From Zygnema cylindricum (taxonomy: Eukaryota; Streptophyta; Zygnematophyceae; Zygnematales; Zygnemataceae), in contig JBBHKE010001710.1 of the NCBI GenBank assembly GCA_037447655.1, forward strand, positions 176,758 to 240,757: 64,000 nucleotides of DNA. Direction: 5' to 3'. The notes beneath the pieces were generated by a model. That model saw only the letters and a program-made list of their open reading frames with translations, was not told the origin of the DNA and searched no databases. How positions within the stretch are numbered: position 1 is the stretch's first letter; each line of letters begins with the position of its first letter. Both the position numbers and the translations under genes were made by a program. This document shows positions 22,736-36,082 of this stretch, piece after piece.

Positions 22736-23486
22736 TGTTGAAATTATTAGATTTATGTGGTATATTCTAGGTCTAAATAGTTCAGTACAAAAAGGAAAAG
22801 AAAAAGGCGGACAACCTGCCTCCACCTCCTCTCTCTACCCACCATACTTGTTGTAGTCACTGAGGGATAGAGAGGGTGGTTGAGCCATGCCTCTTCTAGC
22901 TCAGCAGGCAGGACTAAAGAGTGACTTAAGTCACTCTCAAGACTCGAACCTCCGACCGACAGAGCGCGGCGTAGCCGTTAGCTCTAACCAGTCTGTCGTA
23001 GAAGTCCGTTACGAGATATAGGGTTCGATATGTATTTAAACTATTGTATGGTACTGAAATCAATTAACTGGAATTTGAACGTAGGAACATAGAACTTGTT
23101 AAAGTTTAGTGTAGACGTTATTTTGCACGAAACAAATGAATCGGACATTTGATTCGACGGTCGACATTTGGTGTCGGATTTAATTCGACGGCACATAGCA
23201 TCGCCGAGATCGCGGAATGGTCACTTTAGCTTTTATGGACGTGGCATGACTTGGCGCCACGTGGAAGGATGACATTCGGTCGCGGGAATTCCAACAACTG
23301 TACGAACGAGTTGAAAAGTGGCACGCGTCCATTGTGTGGCCTTGTTGTACAAAGGCCGTACAAAAAGGACATCAGTCGTAGTACCTTTCTGTACTTTTCA
23401 GTCATATGATTGGTTCGTACTTCAGTAGATAGGGGTTGTGAGAGGGGTTTATGACTTAGGAAATTTGGTAGACAGTCACCTCTACT
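22736..23486 (+). repeat. E4 5' LTR, 3' end deleted
   Basis: Starts TGTTGAAATT and matches the E4 3' LTR to GTCACCTCT, then jumps into the protease region. About 290 bp of LTR and all of gag are missing. The tRNA-like domain at 22938-23011 has lost its acceptor-side 18 bp; the palindrome is at 22918-22937. Confidence 0.88.
22918..23011 (-). other. Palindrome plus shortened tRNA-like domain (E4 5' LTR)
   Basis: B-box-like GGAGGTTCGAGTC and A-box half CTGGTTAGAGC on the minus strand. The stretch between palindrome and B-box is deleted relative to S1 and the E4 3' LTR. Confidence 0.6.
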
Positions 23487-24354
23487 CTGTGCCTTTGGAG
23501 CAATTCAGGAACCGCCACAAGAAGGGTGGATCATTTACTCAGGTGCATCCATGCATATGTCCCGTGATAAGAAACTCTTCACTAAGCTAAGAAAGGTCCA
23601 TACTGTAGAGATTGAGTATGGGGATGGAACAGTGGTAACTACAGTTCTAGTGGGGTCGGTAGATCTAAAAGTCTTAATGGAGGGTAAGACTTCTATACTT
23701 ATATTCTCACATGTACTCTACATTCCTCAACTGAGTAAAAATCTTTTCTCTACGTCTGTGTTAGATGACAAGGAGTTTGATACCTTCACTAGAAAGGGAG
23801 TCTTTACAGCTAAGTATGGGGATGAAGTTTACTTCACGGCAGATAAGGGTAGCCAAGGAATGTTTAGGCTTAACCTGAGTAATGAAAAGAACAATGCCTA
23901 CAATGTTGGTGTTCCTAAATTGATGATTTGGCATAAGCGGTTGGGACATGTGCATTTTGATAAGTTGAGGGAAATGGAAAAGCTTGGGGTAGTAGAAGGC
24001 ATTCAGTTTGGGGAAAATGAAATGATGGATGATTGTAGTGGCTGTGCTCAAGGAAAGGCTCACATACTCCCCTTTCCCAAAGCCGCCACATATAGAGGTG
24101 AGAAAATACTAGATTTGGTCCACACAGATATTTGGAGACCTGCAAAAGTACCTTCGGTTGGAGGAAAGAGGTTTATGATGACAATAAGTGATGACTGGTC
24201 TAGAAACTCTAGAGTGTATTTCCTAAAAACAAAGTCTGAAACATCAACTTACTTCAAAAAATATAAAGCCTAGAGTGAGAAGTAGTATAAAACCCCCAAT
24301 AAGAGAATAAGGAGAGATAATGGGGGGAAATATACCTCTAACCAGTTTGAGGAA
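23487..24354 (+). pseudogene. pol: E4 pol part 1: protease, pre-integrase, start of integrase
   Basis: Open over 240 codons. The protease active site is YSGA instead of DSGA (near 23534), and MHMS replaces MHMC. The pre-integrase box MIWHKRLGHVHFDK and the first integrase Asp in VHTDIW are kept. TGG to TAG at 24271-24273. Cut at GAGGAA by E5. Confidence 0.9.
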
Positions 24355-25342
24355 TGCAACTCTGAGACCTCCATTGGTACTCAGAGTAGGTAGCTTACTA
24401 AAAGCCTCTAGGATAACCTCAATCTTTTGGTATTTGTGTGAGTATAGCTGACACCTTGACAAAGTACAGACTGACCAAAGTGCACCCTTTGGAAGAAATG
24501 ACTCCGCTGAGTCTGTCAAAAAAAGAATCCTTGAATTTGCTCCTCTGAGCAGTGAATTATCAATAGTCAAAGATGACCTTTTATACAGTAGCTCTCTAGG
24601 AGAGAGGCGGCTACCTCTATTTTTCTAAGTTCTAAACCCCTCTCTAAACCCTCTACTACTGATGTACGGAGCCAATCAATTAAGTGAATAGGACAGAAAG
24701 GTACTTGGTCCGGAAACTTTCTGAAGATCATTGTACGACATGGCCAGAAAGACGATGCTTGCCATATCCAGGTTCGCCATAGTAGGTCACGGAGACGCCG
24801 TCATCGAATGTCATGCTGCCACGTGCTACCCGATGAGGCTATGACCGTAAACCGCCAAATTGATCATTCCGCGATGCTGGCTTCTTTCTCTATCGTTGGA
24901 TTGGTGTCGACCTTAATTTATAGCCTTCTAAAATATAAACTGTTTTTTTAGATGTAATTCTATTTAACTGTGTTTGTGTGATTGTGGTCCGTTTGTCAAT
25001 AAACCGAACTTCTCTATTTCGTCATCTTTAAGTAGCTATCATACCCTATATACTTCAGCACTGGTCTTAGACTACAAGATAAGACTAACAACTACTTTGA
25101 CGGACGGTATGTACCAGGATCAAATCTTGGGTTCGTCAATCCTTTTGGTAAGTTTACCAAGGATCTGCCTTCTGACTATAGACGAAGCATAGGCAGCCAT
25201 GGCTTTAGCTTCCTCTCCAACCTTCAGTGACTACAACAAGTATGGAGGCTAGAGAGAGAAGCTAGAAGCAGGTTGCCTCTGCTTTTTCATGCTCCTATTT
25301 TAACTTAATTAAATAACCTAGAAAATACCTTTAATTTCAACA
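24355..25342 (-). repeat. E5 3' LTR (988 bp)
   Basis: In plus coordinates it starts TGCAACTCTGAG and ends TTAATTTCAACA, followed by the reversed polypurine tract. Contains a well-formed tRNA-like top half at 25097-25139. Confidence 0.9.
25063..25139 (+). other. tRNA-like domain in E5 3' LTR
   Basis: Acceptor-like stem TTGACGGAC (25097-25105) / GTTCGTCAA (25131-25139), 8/9. An 8-nt linker, then T-stem CCAGG, 7-nt loop ATCAAAT, T-stem CTTGG (25114-25130), directly abutting the acceptor 3' strand as in a tRNA. D-arm-like TTAGACTACAAGATAAGAC lies upstream. Confidence 0.7.
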
Positions 25343-25361
25343 CTCCCCTTATTTTCTAGTC
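25343..25361 (-). other. E5 polypurine tract
   Basis: Reverse complement reads GACTAGAAAATAAGGGGAG, identical to that of E1. Confidence 0.85.
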
Positions 25362-28300
25362 ACTTTTAATTTTAAGTCCACATCTCTCTCTACAAAATAA
25401 TAATTTAGGAGACGGTATAGGCTTAGTCATCATGTTCGCCACCATCTCACTGTCTGGTCTGTATTCTAGACTTATTATTTTGTTCTCCACCTTTTCTCTA
25501 ACAAAGCTAAGTCTGATGTCCATGTGATTTGCTTTAAAATGATGTTTTGGATTTGCAGCAATTGCAATTGATGCTTGATTATCACAGAATATTTTCTGAA
25601 TTCAACTCTCAAGATGCCCTAATTCACCATGCATGGATTTGACCCACATCAATTCCTTCACAACAGAGGAAGATACCATATACTTTGCCTCCATGGTTGA
25701 TTGAGCAATGACCTTTTGTTGCTTACTGCTCCAGCAACAAGCACCATTCCCCACATACAACACATATCTAGATGTACATCTTCTCATCGGAGCATCCCCA
25801 TAGCTGGCATCACTCCAAGTGGTGATGTCAGTGTTTTCCCCACCCAGATGCAGCCATACATCCCTCGTTCCTATGAGATATCTGAGGACCCTTTTAGCTG
25901 TTTCTCAATCTCTTTTGGTAGGAGCATTCACACTCCTACTTAGAATTCCTACAGTTGCTGCAAAATCCGGTCTGGTACAATTCATAAAATAAATCAGACT
26001 GCCCACTACGTGTTTGTATGGAATAGTTTGCCTAAACTTCTTTTCTTCTAGACCTAGTGCATCATCTAGAATTAGGATGTCTCCTTCCTCACTCCCCTCA
26101 CTTCCCTTCTTTAGATCCATGGGAGTTGTGCAACTGTTGGCTTTGTTCATCTAAAAATTTTCCAGCATGTTTCCAATTGCGAGTTAGTCTAATTATCCTA
26201 TTTTTCCTATCTCTTTCTACTTGTATTCCCAGAATATATCTAGACTACCATATATCCTTCATTTCGAATCTTCCTTTTAGATCTGTTTTTAGTTTGTTGA
26301 TTTTCTTTAATGACTAACTTAGAACAAGAAGATTATCAACATAAACTGCAATAAAGATGACACCTACCTCATCTTCAAAAACATAAATTGAATGATCTGA
26401 ACTGATGCAAATGTATCCTATACCGGTAAGGAACTCATCAAGTTTGTTGTTCCATTGTCTGGGCGCCTGTTTCAAACCATAGAGAGATTTGATCAGCCGA
26501 CATACCTTACTTTCCTCTCTTTGTTCCACGAATCCTTCCGGCTGTCGTATAAAAATCTCCTCCTCTGCAAGCTGTCTTTATGTCCATCTGGTTTAATTCT
26601 ATGTCTTCTACAGATGCCAGACTGAGAAGTATCAACCCGAGGGAAATCTGACGACTGGAGCGAAGGTTTCTTCGTAGTCTATTCCCTCTTTTTGAGTAAA
26701 GCCTTTCGCCACTAATCGGGCCTTATAGCGCTCAATAGTATTGTCTGGATTCAGTTTTAGTTTGAAAACCCACTTACATCCTATTGGTTTTTTATCGGGT
26801 GGACAGTCCACCAACTCCCATGTGTCATCCGTCATAATTGAAGCCATCTCTTCATTGATGGTCGTTTTCCACCGATTTCTTTCTGGGCAGTTCATTGCCT
26901 CTTCATATGTTTGAGGTTCGTCCGCGTGAGACAGTTTAGTTACCTTGTTGTTAACTTGTTTCTCTTGAAGCCTTTTGCTGCTTCTTCTCCCACCCTCAAA
27001 ATCTGCGGCCGGAATAGATGGATCTCGTGGATTCTTTTGAATCACCATGACTTCTCCCTTGTCCCTCAGATCCATATCTGTTTCCACCACGTCTTCAGCT
27101 TGTGTCATTAGTGTTTCCAAGTTCAAGTGTTTCTCTGTTTGTTTCGAATCTACAAGGATATCATCTGAACCTGCAAGAGTAATGTCTTCTTGAAGACTTG
27201 GATAGTTAGGAAGATGAAAGTCATCAGAATTGTCTGACTCAAATCTGATTCTGACTGACTTTGAGGATTTAAAGGGATCTATCGACTTCCCTTCATCTAT
27301 AGCTACCACATGCTTTACTAAAATTATATCTTCTCTCTTTAGATCATACACTCTATACCCTTTTACATCCTCATCATATCCTAGCAAGTATCCGGGTTTC
27401 CTATTAGGATCTAGTTTCCTGTTTGATTTGTCTGTATCTAAACTGAAGACTTTACTATCGAAATCCTTTAAATGAGATAGATCTGGTTTTCGGCCCGTCC
27501 ATTTCTCATATGGAGTTTGGCCTTTCACCGTCGAAGTAGTACTCTATTTCTCAAATAATTTGCACAATTCATAGCTTCGGCCCAAAATCTTTTTCCTATC
27601 CTTTTATTTGACAACATACTGCGGGCACTATCATTTAGTGTCCTATTCAATCTCTCGGCAACACCATTCTGTTTCGGGTTTTCTAGAACTGTCTTTTGAT
27701 GTTGAACACCATCCTCCCTTAAGAACTCCTCAAACTGATTAGAGGTATATTCTCCTCCGTTGTCACTTCTTACTCTCTTTATTGAGGTCTAGTGAATTTT
27801 CTCGACCCATACCTTATATTGTTTGAAATACTCCGGAGTTTCTGATTTGTTTTTCAGAAAGTATACCCGGGAGTACCGGGACCAATCATCAGTAATGGTT
27901 AGCATATATATTTTGCCTTCGGGTGATGGTACTCTCACCGGTCCCCAAATGTCCGTGTGTACCAAATCAATAACTTTTTTTCCTTTATAAATTGCTTCCT
28001 TTGGGAATGATAATCTGTGTGCTTTACCTTGAGCACACCCACTACAATCACTCACATAATCATTTTCTCCAATGTGTATCCCTTCAACTACTCCCAACTT
28101 TTTCATTTCTTTTAACTTTTCTAGATTCACATGCCCAAGTCTCTTATGCCACAACATAATATCATTGACACCAGCATAGTAAAGTTTGAGTTTTTCATTA
28201 CTTAAAGCAAGCCTGAACATTCGTTGGCTACCTTTCTCAGCAGTGAAATACACATCTCCCTCAAAGCTAGCTGTAAAGACTCCTTTTCTAGTGCTAGTTT

Positions 28301-29669
28301 CAAATCCTTTATTATCTAATACAGATGCAGAGATAAGATTTTTGTTTAACTCCGGAATAAGCAATACATCGGAGAACGTAACTATTGAGGTTTTTTCCTC
28401 CACTACGACTTTCAAATCTACTGATCATACATTAGTGGTCACTACCCTCCCATCCCCATATTCAATCTCTACTGTAGGGATCTTTCTCAGCTTAGTAAAC
28501 ATATGCTTATCGTTGCACATTTGCATGGATGCACTTGTATCCACAATCTAGCCTCCTTTACCTTTTAGTCCAACGAAGGCACATTTTTGCTTTCGTGGCA
28601 TTTCGACTGCTGTCTTTGCCTCCAACTCCTCATCCAAAAGAGATCGTCGTCCTCCTCATCGGACTCCTCCTCGAGTATCAGAGTGACAAGTGCATTTTTC
28701 TTCCTTCGTGGCTGACCCTCGGTGTGCCCCTCCTTTATCCGAAGTTCGGTCAGTTTGGTACATTCCGCCATGTAATGCCCGTGTTCCTTGCAAAAATGAC
28801 AAAGCCTTTTTGGTCCCTTTGTTCCGGACTCATCGGAGTGATTTTTCTGATCTTCCCTTTTATGAATTCCAAGGGGTTTCCGTGAATCTTTGTAACTCCA
28901 ACTTGCTTCTGCCGTCAAGGCTTGTCCACTCTTAAATCCCCTCCGGATTTCTATTGTGTTCTCTCGGACGAGGATCATACCAACTACCGAATTCCATATC
29001 CACCTTAAGTCCGACAGATCTTGTACCCGGTTCACAATGTTCTCATATTCGTCGGGTAGTTTCATGAGTAAGCACTGAACCTTTGCCTTCTTGGTTTCTA
29101 CTTTTCTGGCACATTCTAACTCCATGAAAACTATACCCAGCTCATTGCAGAAATCGAGCATCTTCTCTCCTTTGTGAAAGTATCCATTGATCCTTTGATC
29201 TGCTAGCTTCTGTTCCTCAATAGTACGGCTACGGTACATATCTATAAGCGCATCCCAGAGATGGGATGCCCTTTCCACCTGCAAATGAGGACTTGTGAGC
29301 CCGTGTGTGAGATGACGCAGGACAAAGTGCTTGGCCGCCAAGTTTTTGTAGTCCCAGGTATCAATGTCATTCTCCTCATTCTTCGGAATAGGAGGCATGA
29401 GAGCAGATCCGGTTGCTATAGGTGTGGTTTTCTCTTTTTTTTTCCCTTTTTCAATCACGATGCTTTCTCCGTCCTCTGAGTCCTCTGATGACGGTGGATC
29501 TGGTTTCCTACCAAATCTGCTTCCTGCAAACCCTGGAGGGATAGCAGGACCGGATGGGCGCTTCACTCGCCCACTCACTGTTCCCCAAAATCTTTTCTCA
29601 CATAGGGCTCCTATCATCATACTTTCCCATTAGATGAAACCAATCCCATTGAATATGGGCACCCTAACA
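25362..29669 (-). pseudogene. gag-pol: E5 gag-pol, decayed
   Basis: Read on the minus strand from the right. Gag is open over about 350 codons (29620-28565) with knuckle CHFCKEHGHYMAEC near 28800. Then pre-integrase and the start of integrase (28415-27789), integrase C-terminus and RT (27528-26632), and RT with YVDN near 26340 (second catalytic Asp changed to Asn). RNase H pieces lie at 26150-25602. An in-frame deletion removed about six codons that hold the primer-binding site, and a TAA sits near the gag start (FI*W). Several other stops are present. Confidence 0.88.
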
Positions 29670-30656
29670 TACAACTCTGAGACCTCAATTGGTACTTAGA
29701 GTACGCAGCTTACTTGAAGCCTCTAGGATAACCTCAATCTCTTGGTATTTGTGTGAGTATAGCTGACACCCTGATAGTATACAGACTGACCAAAGTGCTT
29801 CTTTTGGAAGAACAAACTTCCTTCAATCTATCACAAAAAGAATCCTTGAATTTGCTCCATTGAGCAGTGAATTATCAATGGTCAAAGATGACCTTTTATA
29901 CAGTAGCTCTCTGGGAGAGAGGCGGCTACTTCTATTTTTCTAAGTTCTAAACCCCTTTCTAAACCCTCTACTATTGATGTATGGATCCAATCAATTAAGT
30001 GTACAGTACAGAAAGGTACTTGGTCCGGAAACTTTCTGAAGACCATTGTACGACATGGCTAGAAAGACGACGATTGCCATATCCGGGTTCGCCATAGTAG
30101 GTCACGGAGACGCCGTCATCGAATGTCATGCTGCCACGTGTTACCCGGTGAGGCTATGACCGCAAACCGCCAAATAGATCATTCCGCGATGTTGGCTTCT
30201 TTCTCCGTTGTTGGATTGATGTCGGCCTTAATTTATAGCCGTCTAAAATATAAACAGTACTTTTAGATGTAATTCTATTTAACTATGTTTGTGTGATTGT
30301 GGTGCGTTTTTCAGTAAAGCGAACTTCTCTATTTTGTCATCTTTAAGTAGGTATCATACCCTATATACTTCAGCACTGGTCTTAGACTACAGGATAAGAC
30401 TAACGACTACTTTGACGGACGGTAAGTACCAAGATCAAATCCTGGGTCCGTCAATCCTTTTGGTAAGTTTACCAATGATCTATCTTTGACTATAAACGGA
30501 GCATATGCAGCCATGGCTCTAGCTTCCTCTCCAGCCTTCAATGACTACAACAAGTATAGAGGCTAGAGAGAGAAGCTAGAAGCAAGCTGCCTCTACTTTT
30601 TCTTGCTCCTATTATAACATATTTAAATAACCTAGAAAATACCTTTAATTTCAACA
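29670..30656 (-). repeat. E5 5' LTR (987 bp)
   Basis: Left boundary has TA in place of TG. Right boundary ATTTCAACA abuts resumed E4 sequence. By eye it differs from the 3' LTR at many positions, so E5 is older than E7 or E9. Confidence 0.88.
30378..30454 (+). other. tRNA-like domain in E5 5' LTR
   Basis: Perfect 9-bp acceptor-like stem TTGACGGAC (30412-30420) / GTCCGTCAA (30446-30454), an 8-nt linker, then T-arm CCAAG-ATCAAAT-CCTGG. Compared with the 3' LTR copy the stem is repaired (GTT to GTC), while the T-stem has an opposite change. Confidence 0.7.
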
Positions 30657-32280
30657 TATGTGAGAGATGAGGGAGTGCAGCACCAGAAATCTGTACCATT
30701 TAACCTGGAAAAAAATGGGGTAGCTGAGAGGTTGAATGAAACACTAGGAGATAGTGCATGCTGTATGTTGGCCTACAAGAAAATAGGAAAGAGATATTGG
30801 GCAGAGGTAATGAACTGTGCTAACTACATTAAGAATAGAGTCCTTACCTCAGCTACAAAGGGAGTGACACCTTATAAGAGATGGGTTGGAAGGAAACCGG
30901 ATCTCTCACACCTTAAAGTGTTTGGTAGCCAAGTTTACTGTCTTGACACTGATAGGAAAACCTGGAAACTAGATGCTAAGGGAAAACCTAGATACTTTGT
31001 GGGATATGATGAGGATGTTAACAGGTATAAAGTCAATGACTTAGCTAAGAAAGATATCATTCTGGTCAAACACCTAGTTGTCATGGATGAAGGTAAATCA
31101 TTTGACCCCTTCAAATATACAAAGAAGATAAGAATCAGATTTGAGTTGGAAAATGAGGAGAACTCGATCGTTCCCGAAAGGGACATGAGTGAAACCGTGA
31201 TTGCAGACTTAGGGGAGATCCGGGATACAAGGGACTCACTGGAAACCTCACATACTCCTATAGACTTCAAGGAGATAGAAGAAGTGGGACTAGAACTGGC
31301 ATCCATGGATAAGGGAGCCGATAAGACAGTGAGGAGAAATCCAAGACTTCCATCCATTCCAACTTCGGAGTTTGAGGGAGTGAGAAGGAGTAGCAAAAGG
31401 ATACAGGAAAAACAGGCCGCTCATAAGGTAACTAAGCTATCTCACCCAGATGAGCCTCAGTCTTACTTGGAGGCAGTGAATAGCCCACAGAAAGAAAGAT
31501 GGATTAGAGCCATAAATGATGAGATGACCTCCATCGTGGAAGCAAATACTTGGGAACTAGCGCATCGTCCTCTAAATAGAAAATCTATTGGGTGTAAATG
31601 GGTATTTAAACTAAAACTGAACCCAGATAATACCATTGAGAGATATAAGGCTCGATTAGTAGCGAATGGGTTCACCCAAAAGGAGGGGATTGACTATGAG
31701 GAGACCTTTCCTCCAGTTATTCGGTTCCCATCAGTAAGGATTCTCCTCAGTCTGGCAGCAGCGGAAAACATGGAAATACACCAGATGGAGATTAAGACCA
31801 CTTTTCTTAATGGTGAGTTAGAGGAAGGAATTTTCATGAGGCAACCCGAAAGGTTCGTGGAGGAAGGAGAAGAGAGCAAAGTCTGCAAGCTCATAAAGTC
31901 CTTATATGGACTAAAGCAGGCTCCAAGACAGTGGAATAAGAAACTACATGAGTTTCTCACCAGTCTGGGATATATCACGATAAACTCTGACCATTCTATC
32001 TATATGTTTGAAGACGAGAATGGTGTCATTTTTATTGCAATTTATGTGGATGATTTGCTTGTGTTGAGTAAATATTTGGAAAATTTTCAATAGGTTAAAG
32101 AAATATCTTAGAAGCAAATTTGATATGAAGGATTTAAGGGAGGTAAGATATATTTTGGGGATTCAAATGGAGAGAGATAGGGCGCAGAAGATTATCAAAT
32201 TTACTCAGAAAGAAACAATAGGTAATATGCTTGAGAAATTCCAGATAGAAAATGCTAACAGTTGTACCACTCCTATGGAC
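30657..32280 (+). pseudogene. pol: E4 pol part 2: integrase C-terminus and RT
   Basis: Open from 30660 to 32093 (477 codons): integrase NGVAERLNETLG, linker, [36 protein letters not shown] and an intact YVDD near 32045. A 1-nt insertion near 32085 shifts frame. Sequence continues to TATGGAC, where S2 is inserted. Confidence 0.9.
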
Positions 32281-33306
32281 TGTAGAAACTAATGGTTTTT
32301 AAGTATTTTCTAGGTCTGAAAAGAAATATAGAAGCCGAGGCAGTCTATCTCTAACTTCTCTCTCCAACTCTCAAACTTGTCGCAGTCACTGAGAAATTGG
32401 AGAGGAAGCTAGAGCCATGGCTACCTAGGCTATCCTGAGGTTTACGGGAAATTTATATTAGTTCGGGTTAATTTATTTAAAAGGTATGTGCCGGCGGCAG
32501 GAATTGATCCTTGTACCTACCGGTCGGCAGACAGGAAATAGCCGGTAGCCTTAGCCGTTAAGTCTAGGAGTCATGATACGTAGTATATAGTTTGATAGTT
32601 ATTTAAATATGTATACGTACGATTATTCATTTAACTATAATAGATTACGGGATACATAGATCCGGTAATATATAAAGTACGGATTACGGTACGGACTAAA
32701 AATCAATACCGCACATTTGTTTCGTAAATGAAACAAATACCGCACATGTATTTATTAGGGCTACGATTAAATTAGATTCTAATCGGACGGCCGCAATTAG
32801 CGCCGAGATCGCGGAGGAAGTTTTCGGTGGTTTGTGGCCATCGCCACATCGGATGACGCATGGCGAAATTTCGTTGGATCGTGGAATCCCCGGAGATTAT
32901 GGCATCGAATCCGGATATGACATGTGTCGACATTTAGGCCTTGTCATACAATGTCCGTACATGAAGTACACCGGCAGCTGTACTTTTGCGTACGGAACTC
33001 AATTCTGATTGGTTCCGTACATCAGTAGATAGAGTCTGTGAGAGAGATAGGACCCTCTCTCCCAGAGAGCTTTTGTACAAAAGGTCAAATTTGACCCTCC
33101 ATAACTTACTGCTCAGAAGAGCAAATTCAGAGATCCTTTTTGCAATCGACTCAGGGGAGTCTTGTCTTCACAGGGGTGATGGTGGTTAGAGTTTTTGTCT
33201 GCCAGGGTGGCAGTTATTTTTGCTTAAACACAAAGGGGTCAGGATTATCCTAGAGGCTTCTTAGAAGCTGTCCACTCTGAGGACTTATGGAGGTCTCAGA
33301 GTTTCA
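32281..33306 (+). repeat. S2: solo LTR in E4, target duplication TGGAC
   Basis: TGTAGAAACT to GAGTTTCA, 1026 bp, flanked by TGGAC at 32276-32280 and 33307-33311. Same subfamily as the LTR of E11. A perfect duplication around one LTR is the classic product of LTR-LTR recombination. Confidence 0.93.
32489..32580 (-). other. tRNA-like domain in S2
   Basis: Acceptor-like stem TGCCGGC (32489-32495) with GTCGGCA further on, 6/7. The minus-strand T-arm has GGATCAATTCC. Confidence 0.55.
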
Positions 33307-33462
33307 TGGACTTGAAAAAAAATAGTGATGGGAGTGTAGAAGGAGGAGTGATGATCTTATATGATAATATGAGTCCAGAGGAGAGAGAGTTTATAAAGTC
33401 TATTCCTTATAGACACGTCGTAGGAAGTTTAATCTATTTTATGAACTGTACCAGGCCAAACA
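33307..33462 (+). pseudogene. pol: E4 pol part 3: RT end
   Basis: Resumes after the S2 duplication. Encodes the stretch with MSPEEREF and GSLIYFMNCTRP, then stops at AAACA, the E6 target site. Confidence 0.88.
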
Positions 33463-34453
33463 TGTTGATTTGAGGCAGCTGGTGCCACTGAAGAAGATGA
33501 AGAAGCACCAGCAGTTGCCATGATAATCAATTGTGCAAAGAGGAAACTCTCACGAAATCCCACAAACAACCAACTTTACAATGAAGCCCAAAGCAAACCA
33601 GACACACCCTAGGTCTGCAAATTTGCCACAATATAAAATATACACCAGAGAAACCACATGCAGAATTTCACAAAGTTCTGCCAAAAGATTACAATGATCT
33701 TATAATTCAAACACACCCAAAAACTACTTCGCAGTTTTTCCTACACAACAATCCTACTTTTCTTAAAGTAATCTAAGTCCTATATATACAAGTGAGCCTA
33801 CGGCTGATCACACCGTACTACAACTAGCGTGGTCAATTGGTACACTACTCTTCATTAACAAAATCCCACCGTCGAATGCACATAATTATTTCCACCAATC
33901 AGACAGCAGCTAGACATGAAATAGTACGCGGTTAAAGTTCGTCCGCTGAAATGACGCTATAGTCAATACTTCTCTTCCAAAAATGATGGCGGACTTCGTC
34001 CGCTTTCCACGTATTCTTTCATCACCGAAGATAAACCTCCACGTATAAATTTGGTCCTCAAATGTAACTGTACCTTTTCTTCTAGAACAACCAAACTTGA
34101 CTTTCTCACGGACCGACACGTGTGCCAAAAGTGCACCGAATCTGTGTACTCCCTTTCGAGTTACATACTCAATAAATCATGTCCCCGTCAATTTATCTTC
34201 ACACAAACTGACTCATATTCAGAACACCTTTCTTGCGCAGACTGCTATGATTGCTATGACTACTATGACTGCTATGATCTGTCGGCGCAGCTGTGATATT
34301 AGAGCAGCGCAGCTGCGATGTAAGATCAGAGCACCATAGTAGCACAACAATAAATGTAGAGTGCTCAAGGTTTTTAGCTGCGATGTGAGACTTAGCGCAG
34401 CATGGCAACATAGCAGCAAGATATAGAGAGAACTTAAGGTTTGCAAAACAACA
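33463..34453 (-). repeat. E6 3' LTR (991 bp)
   Basis: Begins TGTTGATTTGAGG and ends AAAACAACA in plus coordinates. Differs from the E6 5' LTR at about 25 sites, including loss of one 9-bp unit in the TGCTATGAC repeat near 34245-34280. Confidence 0.93.
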
Positions 34454-36082
34454 CTCCCCAAACCTTTAGACTCTCTCAGCCACTGAGTCCACATTCCTCT
34501 CTACAGAACTTCAACTTAGGTGGAGGTAAAGACTTAGTCATCATATCTGCTACCATCTTCTCATCCGGAAGATAACTTAGCTTTAAAATTCTGTTCATCA
34601 CCTTCTCTCTTACAAATGCAGCTTGATGTCAATGTGCTTGCTTTTGAAGTGATGACTCGGGTTGGATGCAATCGCAATAGCTGCTTGGTTGTCACACCAC
34701 ACTATTTGTGGTCCAGATTGCATAAAATGAAGTTCTTCGAGGAGCGACTTCACCCATAGTAACTCCTTGACAGCTGAGCTTGCTGCCATATATTTAGCCT
34801 CGATTGTAGACTGAGCTGTTACCTTTTGAAGCTTGCCGCTCCAGCAGCATGTTCCAGTTCCAATCTTCAAAATGAATCCAGTGGTGGAACGGCGGCTTGG
34901 CATGTCTCCATAGCTAGCATCGCTCCATGTCTGAATTTTGACTTCATCTCCACCGAGAGCAAGTCTAAGATTCCGTGTTCCTACAAGGTACCGAAGAACC
35001 CTCTTTGCGACCTCCCAATCTGTTTTCCTTGGATTCTGTAAACTTCGACTCAAAGCGCCAACTGCTGCCGCAATATCCGGCCTTGTGCAATTCATGAAGT
35101 AAATTAGGCTACCAACAATCTGTCGGTATGGAATGGTGGCCATAAAATCTGCCTCCCCTGACTCCAAGGTATCTTCAAAAATGATTCCTCCATCGGTCTC
35201 CATGCCTTCCATTTTCTGCTTAAATTCCATGGGAGTGGCACTTCCGTTTGCCTCAGCCATGCCAAACTTTTCAAGCACATTTCCTATCGCTTCACGTTGC
35301 GTTAGATCGATTCTTCTCCTATCTCTATCCCTTTCTACTTGAATTCCAAGAATATAGTTTGCCTCACCTAAGTCCTTCATCTCAAATCTTGAATTTAAGG
35401 CTGCCTTTATTTTGTTAATTTCATTTAATGACTTGCTTAACAACAACAAATCATCTACATATACCGCAATGTACATAATCCCATCTTTCCCTTCCATAAC
35501 ATAGACTGAGTGATCTGAGCTAATCCTGACGAATCCTAGACTGGTAAGAAACTCATCTAGTTTTAGGTTCCACTGACGTGGAGCCTGCTTCAAACCATAC
35601 AGGGATTTCAACAATTTACAGACCATATTTTCTTTTCCAGTCTCTTCATACCTTTCAGGCTGCTTCATATAAATTACTTCCTCTAAATCTCCATGCAAGA
35701 AAGCTGTCTTAACATCCATTTGATGTAGTTCCATATTCTCAATGGCCGCTAAGGATAACAAAATTCTAACAGTTGGAAATCAGACAACCGGAGAAAAAGT
35801 CTCTTCATAGTCAATTCCCTCCTTCAGACTATAGCCTTTAGCAACAAGCCTAGCCTTATATCTTTCAATAGAGTTATCTGGATTCAGCTTTACTTTAAAG
35901 ACCCACTTACAGCCGATGGCTTTTCGGTCTGGTGGAAGCTCCACAAGCTCCCAAGTTTGAGCCTCCATTATCGATCGCATTTCATCTTTAGCCGCAGCGA
36001 TCCATTGATCTTTTTCCGGAGCTGAAAAGGCTTCTTTTATTGTGACCGGTTCCATCATGCTGGCAGATAATAGAGCAGTTTT

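Larger units (their letters stand above)
24355..30656 (-). mobile_element. E5: copia element (minus) inserted in E4 without target duplication
   Basis: Two LTRs (988 and 987 bp) flank a decayed gag-pol. The E4 sequence left of it (GAGGAA) and right of it (TATGTGAGAG) join directly into the expected E4 coding sequence with no duplicated bases, which is unusual for an integrase-made insertion. Confidence 0.88.

Noticed and set aside
34051-34339. Plus-strand ORFs in lineage-B LTRs (Cys/Tyr/Asp repeats), seen in four copies
   Set aside because: Recurrence only reflects the LTR being repeated; coding potential comes from the 9-bp repeat and there is no domain.
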